Shown here piece after piece: positions 21,260 through 34,020 of a stretch of DNA of 64,000 nt. The notes below the pieces were generated by a model. The model was given only the letters and a program-made list of their open reading frames with translations, did not search any database and was not told the DNA's origin. Within the stretch, counting starts at the first letter, position 1, and every line of letters begins with the position of its first letter. Origin of the DNA: Hansfordia pulvinata (Eukaryota; Ascomycota; Sordariomycetes; Xylariales); the NCBI GenBank assembly GCA_006538405.1, contig BJKQ01000009.1, positions 2,366,001 through 2,430,000 of the forward strand, in the 5' to 3' direction. A program made the translations under genes and the position numbers.

Positions 21260-24200
21260 AGTCGAGCGGTCCAAGGGAGACAGGACAGGGCAGGACAAGG
21301 ATTATGGAGTAGTTATAGAGGAGCGAGAGGATGTGAGAGAAGCTATCGAACAAAGGGAGGCTGAAGGGGGGGATGAGACGGGCAATATGTAGTCGTGCCA
21401 GTGGACGGGGTGGGCCGGGGATGGAGACGGGCCCGGGGGCCAGCCTCGAGGCACGCGAGAGGGCAGGCGGGCCACGGACGGGGGAGTCGGGTCCATGGTG
21501 GGCAGCGATTGTGTGTTGTTTCCCAGCCAGCCAGTGTGGTGTGAGCAAGTGGGTGTGTGATGTGGGTGTGGGTGTGTTGAGGCGAGAGGCGAGTCGAGAG
21601 ATGAGGTACTGTACGAGTAATCATTACCGCCTGTATGTTGATAGTCTCGTCCATGCCGGAGCTGGATCAACACCGGGGGCACGGGGCTGGGCGGTACCGG
21701 GCGGGTGCGGGCCTGGTGGAGCGATACGGCGGCTGGAAGTACCCTGCCATCGGGCTGCGGCCAAGCTGCCATGGAGGGCTCCAGGGCGTCGCTGTGGCCA
21801 GCCCTGCACCGAGCCTGCAGGGATGGATGGATGCCCACCTGCAGCGCCCGCACAATTGCCGCCTCAGGTAACCTGGCACCTAGATTAGGTACTCGTACCG
21901 TACCTGAGCGCAGGGCACGCAGGGCACATTGGATCCGATCCAGTCGGGCGGGGTCCTTGCAGGCGCACGGCGGTGTCTCGCGGGGGCAGTGGGGCAGATC
22001 CCTGCGGCGGCATTCCAGCCATCTCTGTTTGTCAACCAACTCGACCTCGTCCTTCTGCCCTCCGTCTTCATGTCTCCCCGGTATCGAGGCGCTGCATTTC
22101 CCCGTGTTCCACCTTATTCTGCGTGTGGTGTGCGGCAGGCAGCTGCAGCCTCTTACGCTCCATCCGAGAGGTACTCGTACGAATATGCCCCCTCCTCTGT
22201 CTGTCTCTGGTCTTGCCCTACCCCTTCGTGGATCCACATCCACCGCGGGCCCGGTTGTCGCCGTCGACTGCTTCTGTTTTGTTATTCTCACCATTGTTGT
22301 GGTAGTAAACACAAACATGAGTCCCGGGATTGCTGCCCAGGCCTCATTTCTTCCAGGCCTCTTGTTGCTCCTCGGCTGCTACCGATCCCGACCGCACTCC
22401 CACTGCTCCACACGTCCCTACGGACAGGCCGAGTGCGCGGTATCTCAGCTAGCACCAGCTCTTCCACCGTTGCCAACACCCGGCCATTGCCGTCCGGGAT
22501 GCGCCTCGCCTAGCACGCATACGAGTACACTCTCGCGAGCTCCCCTGTCCGTGGGTCCGCTTCGGGATGGAAAACGGCCTGCAACTCGGCCACATGTTCC
22601 GACGTGCCGACCTACTGCACGTATCCAGTCTTTTCACCACGGCGGAGCGCGAGTTGCGATGCATACTCGCAGAGACGGCAAGCAGGCACGGCAAGGCATG
22701 GCGGCAGCCAGTAGCGATCATCAGAGCCCGCGCGGCCATCTTGCGTATACGAACACAATGACAGGGGCCATGCCATGCCACCACAACACTCGTACACATG
22801 CAGTACTCTAAGGGCCGGTGAGTATGCTGAGGTAGCTGGCAGGAGAGGGGCGCGGATGATCGCCGCCAACGTGGGGCAGCCTAACCGACCGCCGTTGTCG
22901 ACTGGCCAGAGCCGCACCCGCCCCCCAGTGGTCACCGTCATCGTCGTCGTCGTCGCCGTCGACGCCTACCGACTGATAGGAGCCCTACTTCGACGGTTCC
23001 TCCCCCTAGTGCATGCGCGCTGCAGCCGCACACTGCCGCCGAACCCAACCCGAGACCTGAACAGGCTTGCTCATACCCAAGGCCCGCCCATGACACGGGG
23101 CGTGCTGCCAAGTGTGCCAGGGCATACTCTGTGTTGCTCCGTCCCGTGCTACCAGTGTGTTTGCTTCACCAGGTTGGGACCCGTGGCAGGCAGGCAGGCT
23201 CGCACGTTGGCTGAGGGTGGTGCGCGGGCGGTCGTTCATCCCGGACCCAAGACATGAGCGCCGTGTGGCGTTCCAGAACCCAGGCCACCTGGTCGTCCCA
23301 AGTCCTGTTGCGTCGAGAGACGGGCGGCCAGCCTTCCCCGTGCGCCAGCCCTCGGCTTTCTTCACCGGCGAACCGAGCAACGAAACGACCCCTCCAGCCC
23401 GACATGATACGTTCGCCTGAGCAGCTCCGCCAGCAAATCGCTACCCGCACCTCCACTTGCATCGATCCCGGCTCGCCAACGTGCGCATGTAATTGGGTTT
23501 GATGACAGAAGCGTCCTCGGTGGGTTGCATGCCAGCCGTCACCATGACAAAGCCGGCTTCCCACTTGAGCCCACAACACAACGGGGATTCTCGCGACCCG
23601 AGGCCCATCTTCTTGCCAGAATCCCATCCCATCGGTAATCCAAATCTGCGCTCCAAAGGAAAGCAGCCGACAGTAGCAATGGGGCTCTCTTTGTTTTCCG
23701 TTTCTTCATCCGTTTGCGCTCCAGGGTATGCTGAATGTTCCTGCTTGGTGTGGGCTGTCTTGGACGCTAGTCATCCAGCCAGCAGCGCCCGCGTCGAAGG
23801 CCTCTGCGCAACCACAACGCACGCTCTGAACGGCAATCCGTCGCATAGGTGCAAAATTTGCGTGCACGGCTACAGCTGTTGTTCAAGCGAGATAGTAGAA
23901 TTGCGCGTCTCATGAAGCGCACAGCGGGGAGGCTGAGGAGGTGGCGGGCGTCTTGCAGTTTCAAGTCAACACACTCATCCCTATCCAATATCCTATCCAG
24001 TCGTTCTCCCAGGGACAGGGGGGGCGCGCCCACGGCGACACATGGCATCGGCAGGGCCACAACCGATGGGGTTTGTTGTCTCAACGTGCTCAGAAGAAAC
24101 AGGGGGGGAACGAACAGAAAGACGCCTGGCCTGAACGCGGACACAATGATTCTATCGCAAGCCATGTCGCCATGCGTGCGTCAAGCGCCGCCGAAGCGCG

Positions 24201-26107
24201 GTGGAGTAGGACAGGGGTCCCGCCTCAGAGCCTCCATCCCCAACTGTGTGGCCAAAAACCAGAATGTGTTGCGCAGAGGTGAGGGCTTGTGTGACACCCA
24301 ATCTGGGTCTTTGCTGCCCACCTCCGAGAACCACCGGGTGCCGTGTTGAGCGGGCGGCGGGTTGGCTTCTGGGCTCAGCAACTCAATATCCTCGCTCTCC
24401 TCCGCGAGAGCTGGTCATGTCTGAGGCTACGGTGGCGTATGTCTGATATCACTCGCCCCTCTTTCTCCGCCAATCCCACGAAGCCAACCTTCTCGTATCC
24501 GCGAGCGACCTCCCTTCCCCCCCATAAATACACTATGGGCGAGAACACGAAGAGATCGCTCTTCAGAGTCGTCGAATGCTGAGAGGCATCCGACCTGTGC
24601 GACCGGATCTCGCTCCGTCGGGTTATCACCGGCGTGTCACTTGGCCAGCTGCAGCTCCTTGGAAGAGCGAACACGCAGGGTGTCACGAATATTGTCCCCA
24701 GATTCAGACATTGCCCAGGATCGTCCGGACTCCTTCCTGTGTGATGCCACGAATTTGGTCGGGCTCAAATCTGGAGTCCCTGTGGCTACCCCTCGGTGCG
24801 CGCAAGGTCACGAGAGCGCCACGGAGCTCCCCGTCGCCTCGCGTGCGATGCACAAGGCAGCGTTGTCCCGCCAGCAAGGACGTGGCGGTGCAGATGCTGC
24901 CCCCTTCGAGGAGACACTCTCCAGCATGCTGCCCTCAGCTTGCCGGCGGTGGTAAATTGAAGTCTCCCGCAGCAGAGATCTTCAGTGCCAAAATAGCTGG
25001 CGTCCCCGCGGTGCCGAGCCGAGATGAGGTGGAATTCTACAAGGGGCGCATTCCAGCGGCGGCGGCACAATGTATTCTGTCGGCAGTGGCACGGAGCCCA
25101 CTTCGGCCGAGACAACCACGCTTCGTGCCTGCGCCTGTGCCTGTGCCTGTGTATGTATGCACCTGTGCCTGTTACTGCTTTTAGGGAAGGCAGGCGACCT
25201 CCATGTGTGAGGGATGTTAGCCCGATGGGCTGCGTTTCTCGCGGGCCTGGCACTTATTGGGTGTTGTTTTCCCCATTCTTGCGAGGCACCGGCTTGGGTT
25301 TCAATGCCAATGAATCACCCCCCTCCCGCAAAAGAAGGGTGAGGAGGTTTTCCAGAGACTTTTCTTCCCAACCCAAGCCTCCTCCTCACTCCTCGCCCAA
25401 ACCCTGCGCTCCCTATCTGGTGGCCCTTCAGCTCTCCCGTAGTTCTCTCCGTTCCCCAACCTGTCGAAACACTGCGAATCGCGGCATATCCTGCGTCTCC
25501 CCTCTCGGCCGGACTCCAAGGCAATACGTTCTTCACGCGAGGAATCACTCGTCTTGATTGACGTACCCGAATGGACGACCGATTGAACGACCGACCGGCC
25601 AGCCCACCGACCGGACGACGCGGCTGCAAACGAACGAACGACGCGGCCCGTCTCTCGTCTCCCCCCTCCCTCGCCTGGCTGCGGCCATGACGTCGCAATG
25701 GGCCTCCCCACCGGCGCTGGCGGGCTGCTCGACCCCTGTCGCCGGGCCCCCCTGCAGGGTGGCGCCCGTGGATGGGGCCTGTGGGCTTCTCCCGGCAGAG
25801 TGGGAGGGTGGAGTCGGGTGGGCGGTGCGCCTCTCCAGACAGGCTTCTTTCGTCGCTGACCTTGATGCGCGGCGGCCCCCCCTCATCAATGTCGCCCGTT
25901 AGGTGTGCCGTCGATAATCCGCTGCTAGAAGGCACAGGAGCAACAGGCCGGGTCTGCAATTGATCGTGTTTTGACTCTGCCTCTAAAGTCACCGCAATGG
26001 TGCGCGCAAGGGGCCGAACAGAGAGCCGTTGACACTGACACTGACGCCCGTTGCAGCAGAAGAAGAAATACCGCCGCCCCTCCCAGCCACCCACGCGAGA
26101 CGGTTTT

Positions 26108-26121
26108 GGGGGGGGGGGGGG
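26108..26121. repeat. G14 homopolymer
   Basis: A run of 14 G in non-coding DNA, preceded by TTTT and followed by CACGG. A similar G14-CACGG junction occurs at 62303. Confidence 0.9.
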
Positions 26122-29100
26122 CACGGTCTCGTCCATGCACTGGGTACAGGACCTGCCAGCACGCTCCTTCGCCAGCCTGTCGAACCTCTTCTCCAGCGCG
26201 CTGCGTGGCTATTCAGAATCCTTGCCTCGGGCGGCGAGCCGGCGCTGTACGCGCAGCGAGCCCACACTGACAGGCGCCAGGGCTGCCCTTGTGTTCCCCT
26301 TCCACGCCCCTTCGGTGGCGTTTGTGGCGGCTTGGCGGTTCCCGTCGATGCGTGCGCCGAGAAGGAAAGAAAGAACCCAAAGAGAAACCCACCCGCCCGC
26401 ACGCACCACACCCACCTCTCTCGTGGCGTCGCCGCTTGCTCGGGTTGGCCGATGCGTGACGCGCCGCACGAGTAGGCCCGTGGTGTGGCGCGGGGAGGTG
26501 GCTGGGCCCCCTCCCCCCTCCTTACTTCACAAGCATCCGGCCCCTGCTGTCCGTCCCTGCATGCGCCGCGCTATTCCGTCGGCCAGTTCATCGGCGTCTC
26601 TCTCTTACTCGCACTTTGTCTCTGCGTGGCAGCTTTTCTTTTGCCATCCGCCACCACCAGTCAAGAGGGGAAATCAATGCACTGTCCTGTACATCGTAGG
26701 GGACTGTGCGAGTCCTGCGCAGAGAAAAGGACGCAGCATCGGTCGCGGTCTCTCAGTGCAGTGCCCTGTTTTCAGATCAACCACCCTGATGAATCCGGTC
26801 GCGACGCGCGTACTCGAACTTTTCTGCACCCCCCCTTCCCCCCCTCTGCCCACCTGCGAGAGGGACGCTCGCCAATTGACATGGATCGAGCGGTACGAGT
26901 ACGCGTACATGTGCTCCGTAGATGTGACATTCGATTGATGGCTCCTTCTTTTCTTCTTCTTCTTTTTCTTTCCCTCTCGGCGGACGGGCCGCCAGACTCG
27001 TCTCGATCGAGGCAACCCCCCGCGGCCCTTCTTTTCCTCTCTCGGGGTTCTCTCGTAGGCGACGGCCCTGAGCCTACTCGCATCTTGCTCCACCTGGACC
27101 CTCGGCCCCATCGGCCAGCCAGCCCTATGACATCAAGAAGCGGACCAGCCACGCGGCAGCAGTAGCGGCAGCAGGACGGGCAAAGCAAGGATGTGCAGAT
27201 TCCTCCAGGACACCAGCAATGTGTCGCCCGCTCTGCCGCCCCTGTCCCGACTTGGGTCGAGTCTTTCTTTGCTTACTCCTCTCATCATGCTGATGATGTG
27301 ACTGCGTTGGGGCACAAAGCATATGGTGTGGAATTGTCCTAGCTAGGGGTGACATCCGCGTAGGGGAGGGGAAGAGCAGAAAAGGGCGACTACACACGGC
27401 GCGGCCAGCGGGCTCGTGGTGTCCGGGGCCGGCCCTGCATGCCGCCATGGGCTTCCCGTTAGTCCTGCACCTCCCGCCTTAGAAAAGACCTGTGCTCGTG
27501 AGTACGCGGTCGTTCGCAATCCACTATGGATTGGCATAATCCTGACCACGGGACGCTGATGGGGCCAAGTCGGCTGCAGGTGCGAGATGCGATCGTGTAG
27601 GGAGATATCAGAGGTCAGCGAAGTCCAAGATGGCTACCAGGAGAGGTGCATGTATGGGAACGAGTGGACTCGCCGAAGACCGACAAGGCGGGCGAAGTCG
27701 GCCGGGGTCAAGTTCAAAATACGTACATGCAACCAGTATCGAACACGAATGCGGTAAGGGCACAGAAAGGCATCTCTTCCCAGGCGCTTCGATGGCGTTG
27801 GTGGCTGTCGAGAGAATGTCTGCAGCGTTAGCAAACCTCCGATTTGTATAAGCCATGGCCATCTGCGATGCCTGCGAGTTATCAAGGGTGAGTCGAGCAA
27901 ACAAATAGAACGGAATCGGGCAGCACAGAATAGCAAAGGGGCGATGCAGGGAAGATGGCTACAGATCCGACCTGCGCTTAGCAGACGAATGTCCACCAGG
28001 TGAGTCGAATCGTGCGAACTATAAGTAAATGTCACCACTTCCCGTGGAGCTGTACGAGTCCGCGCAAGAGTCCCGCGCTGGGGGATACCGCTCTCGGCCT
28101 CGGGTCCCACGAAACGCCATTTGATCAGTCTCGAGGCCTGCTCTTCTGCTGCCTAGGCCGCCCTCAGTGGCTGCAGATTCATACTGTAGGGAAAGCCGCC
28201 AGGGGCAGAGAGTCGTGGAATGACTTGCTGGAACGTGTGAGCATATTGTTCTCTGGGAGCGCAGTGCCACATACCCAGCAATGTAGATGGGTTGGGGCGA
28301 GAACGAGGGGCCGTCTTGGCTCATTATCCTTCCAATATCGCAATGTCTGTTTTGAAGGCAGAGAGAAGGGTTCTGCAAGGCAAATGGCGGTAGAGATCTC
28401 TGCTGCGTTGTGTGTCCGAGGTCGAGTAGTGCTTGTGGTCGTCAATGCGCACCCGACGGCGCGAAATACTCGGCGGTGTCAAAGCACTCGACATTGCCAA
28501 ATATTTTGTTGGCAATCCCCAGGATTCTTTTATCGCAAGTCAGCACCTCGATTGGTAAACCTGAGTTGGTGGTCGGAGTCGTCGCACACCGTATATCCAT
28601 ATCCGAAGTCAGCGACGAGACAGGTTGCATGATTGACCGTCAAAGGTGTGTTTCCCGATTCCCACCTATCCTCAGGGCCGTGTCCCGCTGTCGTTGTGAT
28701 TCTGACAACATCAAATACGTCTAGGTGGAGGTACCAAGAACGGAAATCTGATAGCGGACGTGGCTCTATGTATGTTGAAGGGCAATCTGATCCTGTCTGT
28801 ATTCGAGGCATAGCCTGGAGGAAACAGACAGCTCGGCAATAGCCACACGACAGTTGCAAGCCGTGAGTGGCCGCGCGTCAGTTCCCCTCTCGAGAGTCGC
28901 TTCGTACCATCGTTGGGCAGCCTGGCGACGAGTGCGTGAGGGAGTTGATCGCTGCTCTTGAATGTAAAGGGCACCGTGACAGCTGATACCCGAAATCGCG
29001 TGTATTTGCAGATATTCATTCTCAGATCTTGCGTTGAGTCGTCGCACTATCCACCGCAAGCGATCTACTTAGATGTCGAGAAGATTTGCCAAGCAGGAAG

Positions 29101-30239
29101 AGAGCTTGCGCGACTTCGCTCCGATACGGGTCGAGGGACGCGGGTAGACACTGCGAATTCCAAATTTCACGAAAGAGACGGACTTCGAGCTCCGACCAAC
29201 TACTTCAGTGCATACGGAGTATTGGAATATCACACTACGTATCAATAGCTTCTCAGACTTGGACTGCTTGAACGAACGCGCGAAGATGTCAAACCTTGGC
29301 CATCGAAGGCACGCGGCAAAGGCGACTATAACACACGGCTCATCAGGCGGGGAGTAGCGTTACATAGAGGAAGGCAGTAAGCGAGTCTTGAATTTTACCT
29401 GCATCGAGCGATCAGAGCTAGAAATTGAATGAGCATCCGTGCAGTCTTGTAAAACGCTTCCAAAAGTGACCATGTCCGAGAACACACCTTAAATCTGTTT
29501 CGACTCGTGATGACTCAAGAGGGCCGACGACTTGTTTAAATGTGCTCATAGTCTGATGATTGTGTATACTGAGCTGTATGTTATTCCATCATACCAAAAC
29601 ATTTGCTCTCCGGCCCGTCTGGCATGGCAAAGTCGCGATTTCCAGCGTGTCGCGAGTAGATCTCGAGGGTCGAAATATGGTTTCACAAAAGATCTACCGC
29701 ATCAACAACGCTTGACAATTTATTGCCACCCGACTCTACTACTGTCAATGTGACGTGATGTCCTGAGGACGTGGTAGCATGAAGAACACGCCCATCACAT
29801 GACATCGATCTTGGTGGTTGACGCACAGTGCGATCACTGTCTTCATCGCAGCTCTACCGGCCGAAACAGCCGCCAGCGGCACCCTGCACAGTGTGGGTAT
29901 CTGGTGCGCACAAGCCACTGCGGTCGCGCCTCTCAGCCGTTCCGCCGGCGCCTACCTCACCTCCGACTTCCTGACCCAGCCCATCTGCCTCGTCCACCGA
30001 ACCATCGCATGAAACTCGCCCACCAAAACACAAACGATCCCCGCCATTCTCGTTTGCCACCGGCCACCATCGATTCGAGAGCCAGAGACGGCAGCACAGC
30101 CTAACACCGCCTCTCACCGCGCGCCCGCCCGCGCAACGCCGACACTGCGCTTCCTAGCGAGGGAGCACCGACCTCCCCCCTCCCTCCTCACCTCTCCCGG
30201 CCCGCCCGCCCCGACAGCCAAAGCGTGCAGCCCAACGCA

Positions 30240-31211
30240 ATGTCCGAATACTGGAAGTCGACGCCCAAGTACTGGTGCAAGCACTGCAGCCTGTACGTGC
30301 GCGACACGGCCCTCGAGCGGCGCAACCACGAGGCGACGGGCAAGCACCAGGGCGCCCTCAAGCGCTTCCTGCGCAACCTGCACCGCGACCACGAGGTCGG
30401 CCTGCGCGAGGAGGAGCGCGCCAAGCGCGAGGTCGACCGGCTCAACGGCGTGGTGCCCTCTTCTTCTTCTGCAGCAGCAGCAGCAGCGCCCCGCCCGCCG
30501 CGCGATGGCACAGCAGACGGCGGCGGCAACAAGGCCCAGCGCCAGACGCAGTGGGAGCAGCTGGCGGACATGGGCATCGACATACCCACGGAGCTGCGCG
30601 GCGACATGGCCATGGCCGGCGAGTGGTCCGTGACCAACACACGCGTCATCGACGACGCGCCGGCGGAGCAGGACAACGACGGAGGCGGGGATGACAAGGA
30701 AACGAGGGTGGAGGCTGTCGCGACGGGCGTGCGGGGCAAGAGGCAGGCTCGCGAGGGCGAGGAGGAGGAGGAGGCCGCCATCCGCGGGCTGTTCAAGAAG
30801 CCGCGCACCTGGGGCCGGAGCGAGACCCGCCTGGCGCCCGGCGACGGCGACGACCTGGATGCGCTCCTCAGCACCAGCCTAGTCAAGAAGGGGGAGGGTG
30901 TCGTCAAGCCGGAAGCCGGTGCTGGGGCGGCGGCGGCGGCGGCGGCGGCCATCAAAACGGAGGGTGGGCGAGAAGGCGAAGAAGAGGTCAAAGACATCAA
31001 AAGAGAGGCACACGGCGACGATCACAAGCCGGCCATCAAGAAAGAGGAGCCGGACGAGGCCAGCGGCGGCCTCGCGGCGGAGGCGCCACCGAATGCCCCG
31101 GTGAAGCAGGAGGGCGGTCTCGACAGCGCAGCCGCGGCGGCTCCGGCGGAGGCAGCAGCGCCGCCGGTCGTCTTCAAGAAGCGGAAACTCAAGAACATGC
31201 GGCAGAAGTGA
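30240..31211 (+). CDS. U1-type zinc-finger protein, WBP4/FBP21-like splicing factor
   Basis: A single-exon gene of 323 aa. The N terminus MSEYWKSTPKYWCKHC with a following H-x5-H (NHEATGKH) is the U1-C/matrin-type C2H2 zinc finger of the WBP4 family, which acts in the spliceosome. The start was chosen at this ATG, not the upstream CTG-type extension, because family members begin here. Residues of about 60-85 are basic and helical. The middle has WEQLADMGIDIPTELRGDM and GLFKKPRTWGRSETR, plausible docking segments. No WW domain is visible, which is usual for fungal members. The C-terminal third is disordered. It carries five hydrophobic-K-x-E sites (VKPE, IKTE, IKRE, IKKE, VKQE) and ends in the basic FKKRKLKNMRQK. 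Confidence 0.85.
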   Translation: MSEYWKSTPKYWCKHCSLYVRDTALERRNHEATGKHQGALKRFLRNLHRDHEVGLREEERAKREVDRLNGVVPSSSSAAAAAAPRPPRDGTADGGGNKAQRQTQWEQLADMGIDIPTELRGDMAMAGEWSVTNTRVIDDAPAEQDNDGGGDDKETRVEAVATGVRGKRQAREGEEEEEAAIRGLFKKPRTWGRSETRLAPGDGDDLDALLSTSLVKKGEGVVKPEAGAGAAAAAAAAIKTEGGREGEEEVKDIKREAHGDDHKPAIKKEEPDEASGGLAAEAPPNAPVKQEGGLDSAAAAAPAEAAAPPVVFKKRKLKNMRQK

Positions 31212-33769
31212 AAGCGCCAAGCGCACAAAGAAAGAGAAAGAAAAAGAACATGCCCAATGAGAAGACACGTTGGGCGCAACCGTCCACGACGAGCAACCGC
31301 AGACACAGTATCGTGATTGTGAGCTATCATCGGCGAGTTTAGTCGACAGTCTAGTCGGCGTCTTGGTGTCCTGTCCGGCGGCCATCACTGCACTTTGGGG
31401 CTTCGCCTTGGGCATCGTTCCCCATCGCCTTTTGCAGCAGACGATGCCATCACATCTTGGCAGAGACCATAGGTCGACGTTCACGAGCATCGTGAAAAGC
31501 GCGTTTCTCCTGATTGCATGTTTGGATACGGTGGTGCCACTCGAAGGGTCTATTGCCGCAGACCTCTTTCGGCCCCAAGCCAACAACCCAGCTGCCTGCG
31601 TACTAAACCACTACTCGTATCTCTCTCATCCCCCCCTCTCCACGAATCGCCAGTATACTCAACTCCACTCGCCGCGAGGCGATCGAGAAGCGTGGGTGAA
31701 GCCACGGGTCGATACCTCGTTTGCCCCGGGGGCGGACCACTGCCAGCCGTCGCCTCCTCCGCCAGCCCGCCATCCTGGCCCTCGGGCTCCAGTCCTCGGA
31801 TCGACATGGGGACCCTTGCGCCACGAGCCACGTCGTCGAGAGACCTATAATGCTCACGGGGCGGGCAGAGTGTCCGGCATGGCAGCCCAAGCTCAGGTCC
31901 ACCTGATGCCCCCTTTGCCCCCGGGCTGCTTGCTGCCGAGGCGAAGCACGGAGGCAAAGTCGCGACCAGCGGATGCAGTATAGTGTTGACAGGGGGATGG
32001 AGAAGGGGGGGGGACAAAATTTCTACACCTTTCGCGTTTTGATTGCCCCCATCTCGACCTCAGCCTTGGTGAGTTTTTCCTCGACCCCTACAATGGAGAC
32101 TGGGGTGCTTGCACGCTGCGGGTATTGCGTCAAGACGGGAAGCGAGGCAAGGAGGGGTTGAGGGAGGGAGGGAGGGGGCATTGCTGCTCCCGCCGTCGAC
32201 TGTCGAAGATGTGTCTTGGACGTCGCAAGGGAAACACGCGTGTATGTCTGTGCCGCCTTTTCCCCGACTTGTAAGTTGATGATGACGATGATGCCGCCTC
32301 TCCTCGTCGGGAGGGGACGCGCCCCGAGCTCCGTAGCTCGCTAGCCCCGACCACCGACCGACTTGCACCACCGACCGACTTGCACCACGTCCCGGCTGGT
32401 ATGCCGTGACGAGCCAGGCTTAACTACGGGAATGTGAGCTCGTTCGCGACGACAGACGTAGACTAATTGGACGCAGCAGACTAACAAGCCCCTCCGCCCC
32501 GTTCCCATGTCGACGGTGGCCCGGTGAAGATCGACTTGGTGTGCTGGTGGTGGTCCCCGAACGCGCCCCCGGGATTCCCCCCCTATCCCCACGGGCGCGG
32601 CTAGCTACTACGAGTAGGTGAACGTGCTGAGGTATGCTGGACCGCTCAGGCTGGTGGGGAAATGGGGCGAGAGCTTAAGCGCGCCGCCTGCGCGGGCGCA
32701 CACTCACTCGTATGCGTGCGATCACGCGTGCGCGCCATTGGCCACGGGAGACAGGTAAGCACAGTAAAAGTCAGGTAAGTCGGTAGGTAATCATGTGGGC
32801 GGGCGGTCGGGCGGGCAATCTAAAAGGTGGCGATGTCCCCGGGAGGTGTGCGTGAGTGGGTTCTACCTACTCGTGGGTGGTGTGCCCTCGTTCTCCTGCT
32901 CCGTCGGATCTTCTTCACGCCAGAAGATAAGACCCCGTCATTCGATTACTTACTACCTATCCACCTCCACGGCCAGCTCCGCCTCGTAGAGTTAAGCGCA
33001 CAAGCGCGCGCTACGCCACCCGGCGGGGGAGGGGCTCTCTCTCTCTCTCTCTTCACGCCGGACACGGCCGCCGCGCGAGGCGCTTACAGGAAGTGGGCTT
33101 GCGGTTCTTGTGGCGACATCTCACCTCACCTTACTCGTAGCTCACGGGTTTACTCTCTCCTCTTATTACCCCTACCCACCGTCCCGCTACCTAACCTATG
33201 TTGGTGTTGCGCAACGCCGGGTCAGCATTGACGCTCCGCTTCGCGCTTCGCGGCATATAGGCCCCCGCGGAGGGTGTGCCTGCTTGTTTGCCTAGCTCTC
33301 GTGCGGGCCGGGGGAGGGGGACAGGCCGTCGCGGCGATTGTGCTCGGACTGACTGAGTACGAGAGGTGACTGCCTACGTAGGCAAGGTGGTGCAAGGACA
33401 TTTGTCAGTAGGTATGTATGGGGCCTATCTGACATGTTCATACACAGTGCCGTCCCGGTAGGGAGGCAGCGGCGGCGCGGCTCAAGGGCCGAGCAGAAGC
33501 CAGCTCGAGGGGAGGGAGGGGAGCGTGGTCAGTCCGCCCACCAGCAGCAGGCAGAGACGGGACAGCTTGGATCACGGGACAAAGACCATCGGCTCGGCGG
33601 CCGCGGGCTACGGCCTGTCGCTTGGGGCCGACTTGCGAGTTGGCCACGCCACCACTTGGCTGGCCCAAGGGCTTAGCAGTGCTTACTGTGGCGAGAAAGA
33701 GGAGACGGGGGGGGGGGAGGGAGCTAGCCACTACTCGACACTCGAAGAGAGATCGCAGAGAAGCGCCGA

Positions 33770-33798
33770 CTACCTACCTACCTACCTACCTACCTACC
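33770..33798. repeat. (CTAC)n tetranucleotide repeat
   Basis: About seven perfect CTAC units in non-coding DNA. The same CCTACCTA unit recurs as short dimers across the window's intergenic regions. Confidence 0.9.
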
Positions 33799-33987
33799 CA
33801 CTGCGAGCACCGCTGAGCGGCCCGTGGGCCAAGTTGGCAAGGCACGCAACGGGCGACGGAGATCCTGCAGGCCAGCCTGAATGCGGGCTGGGAATCCCTT
33901 GACATCACCGCCGCGCTTTTGTGAGATCGATCTGCCGCCGGGATTCCTGCCGCCCAGAAGAGTTCTTCTCGAAGCTGCCGATCCCAA

Positions 33988-34020
33988 CACCACCACCACC
34001 ACCACCACCACCATCACCAC
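33988..34020. repeat. (CAC)n trinucleotide repeat
   Basis: About ten CAC/CCA triplets with one interruption, in non-coding DNA. Confidence 0.9.

Larger units (their letters stand above)
21149..30239. other. 9-kb gene-poor region
   Basis: I find no recognisable protein domain, RNA gene or transposon in this stretch. Many open frames exist on both strands, up to 368 codons, but they overlap each other and lack domains. Five TACGAGTA-type motifs occur (21612, 21890, 22172, 22520, 26894). A G14 run lies at 26108-26121. From about 27.6 to 29.7 kb the base composition drops in GC, and short minus-strand segments look weakly protein-like without forming a model. The last 350 bp is the C/T-rich leader of the zinc-finger gene. 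Confidence 0.5.

Noticed and set aside
21705..22811. A 368-codon open frame on the plus strand
   Set aside because: No domain or codon bias, overlaps frames on the other strand, and runs through two TACGAGTA-type motifs.
26051..26938. A 295-codon open frame on the plus strand
   Set aside because: Begins at a G14 homopolymer, is low-complexity and has no recognisable family.
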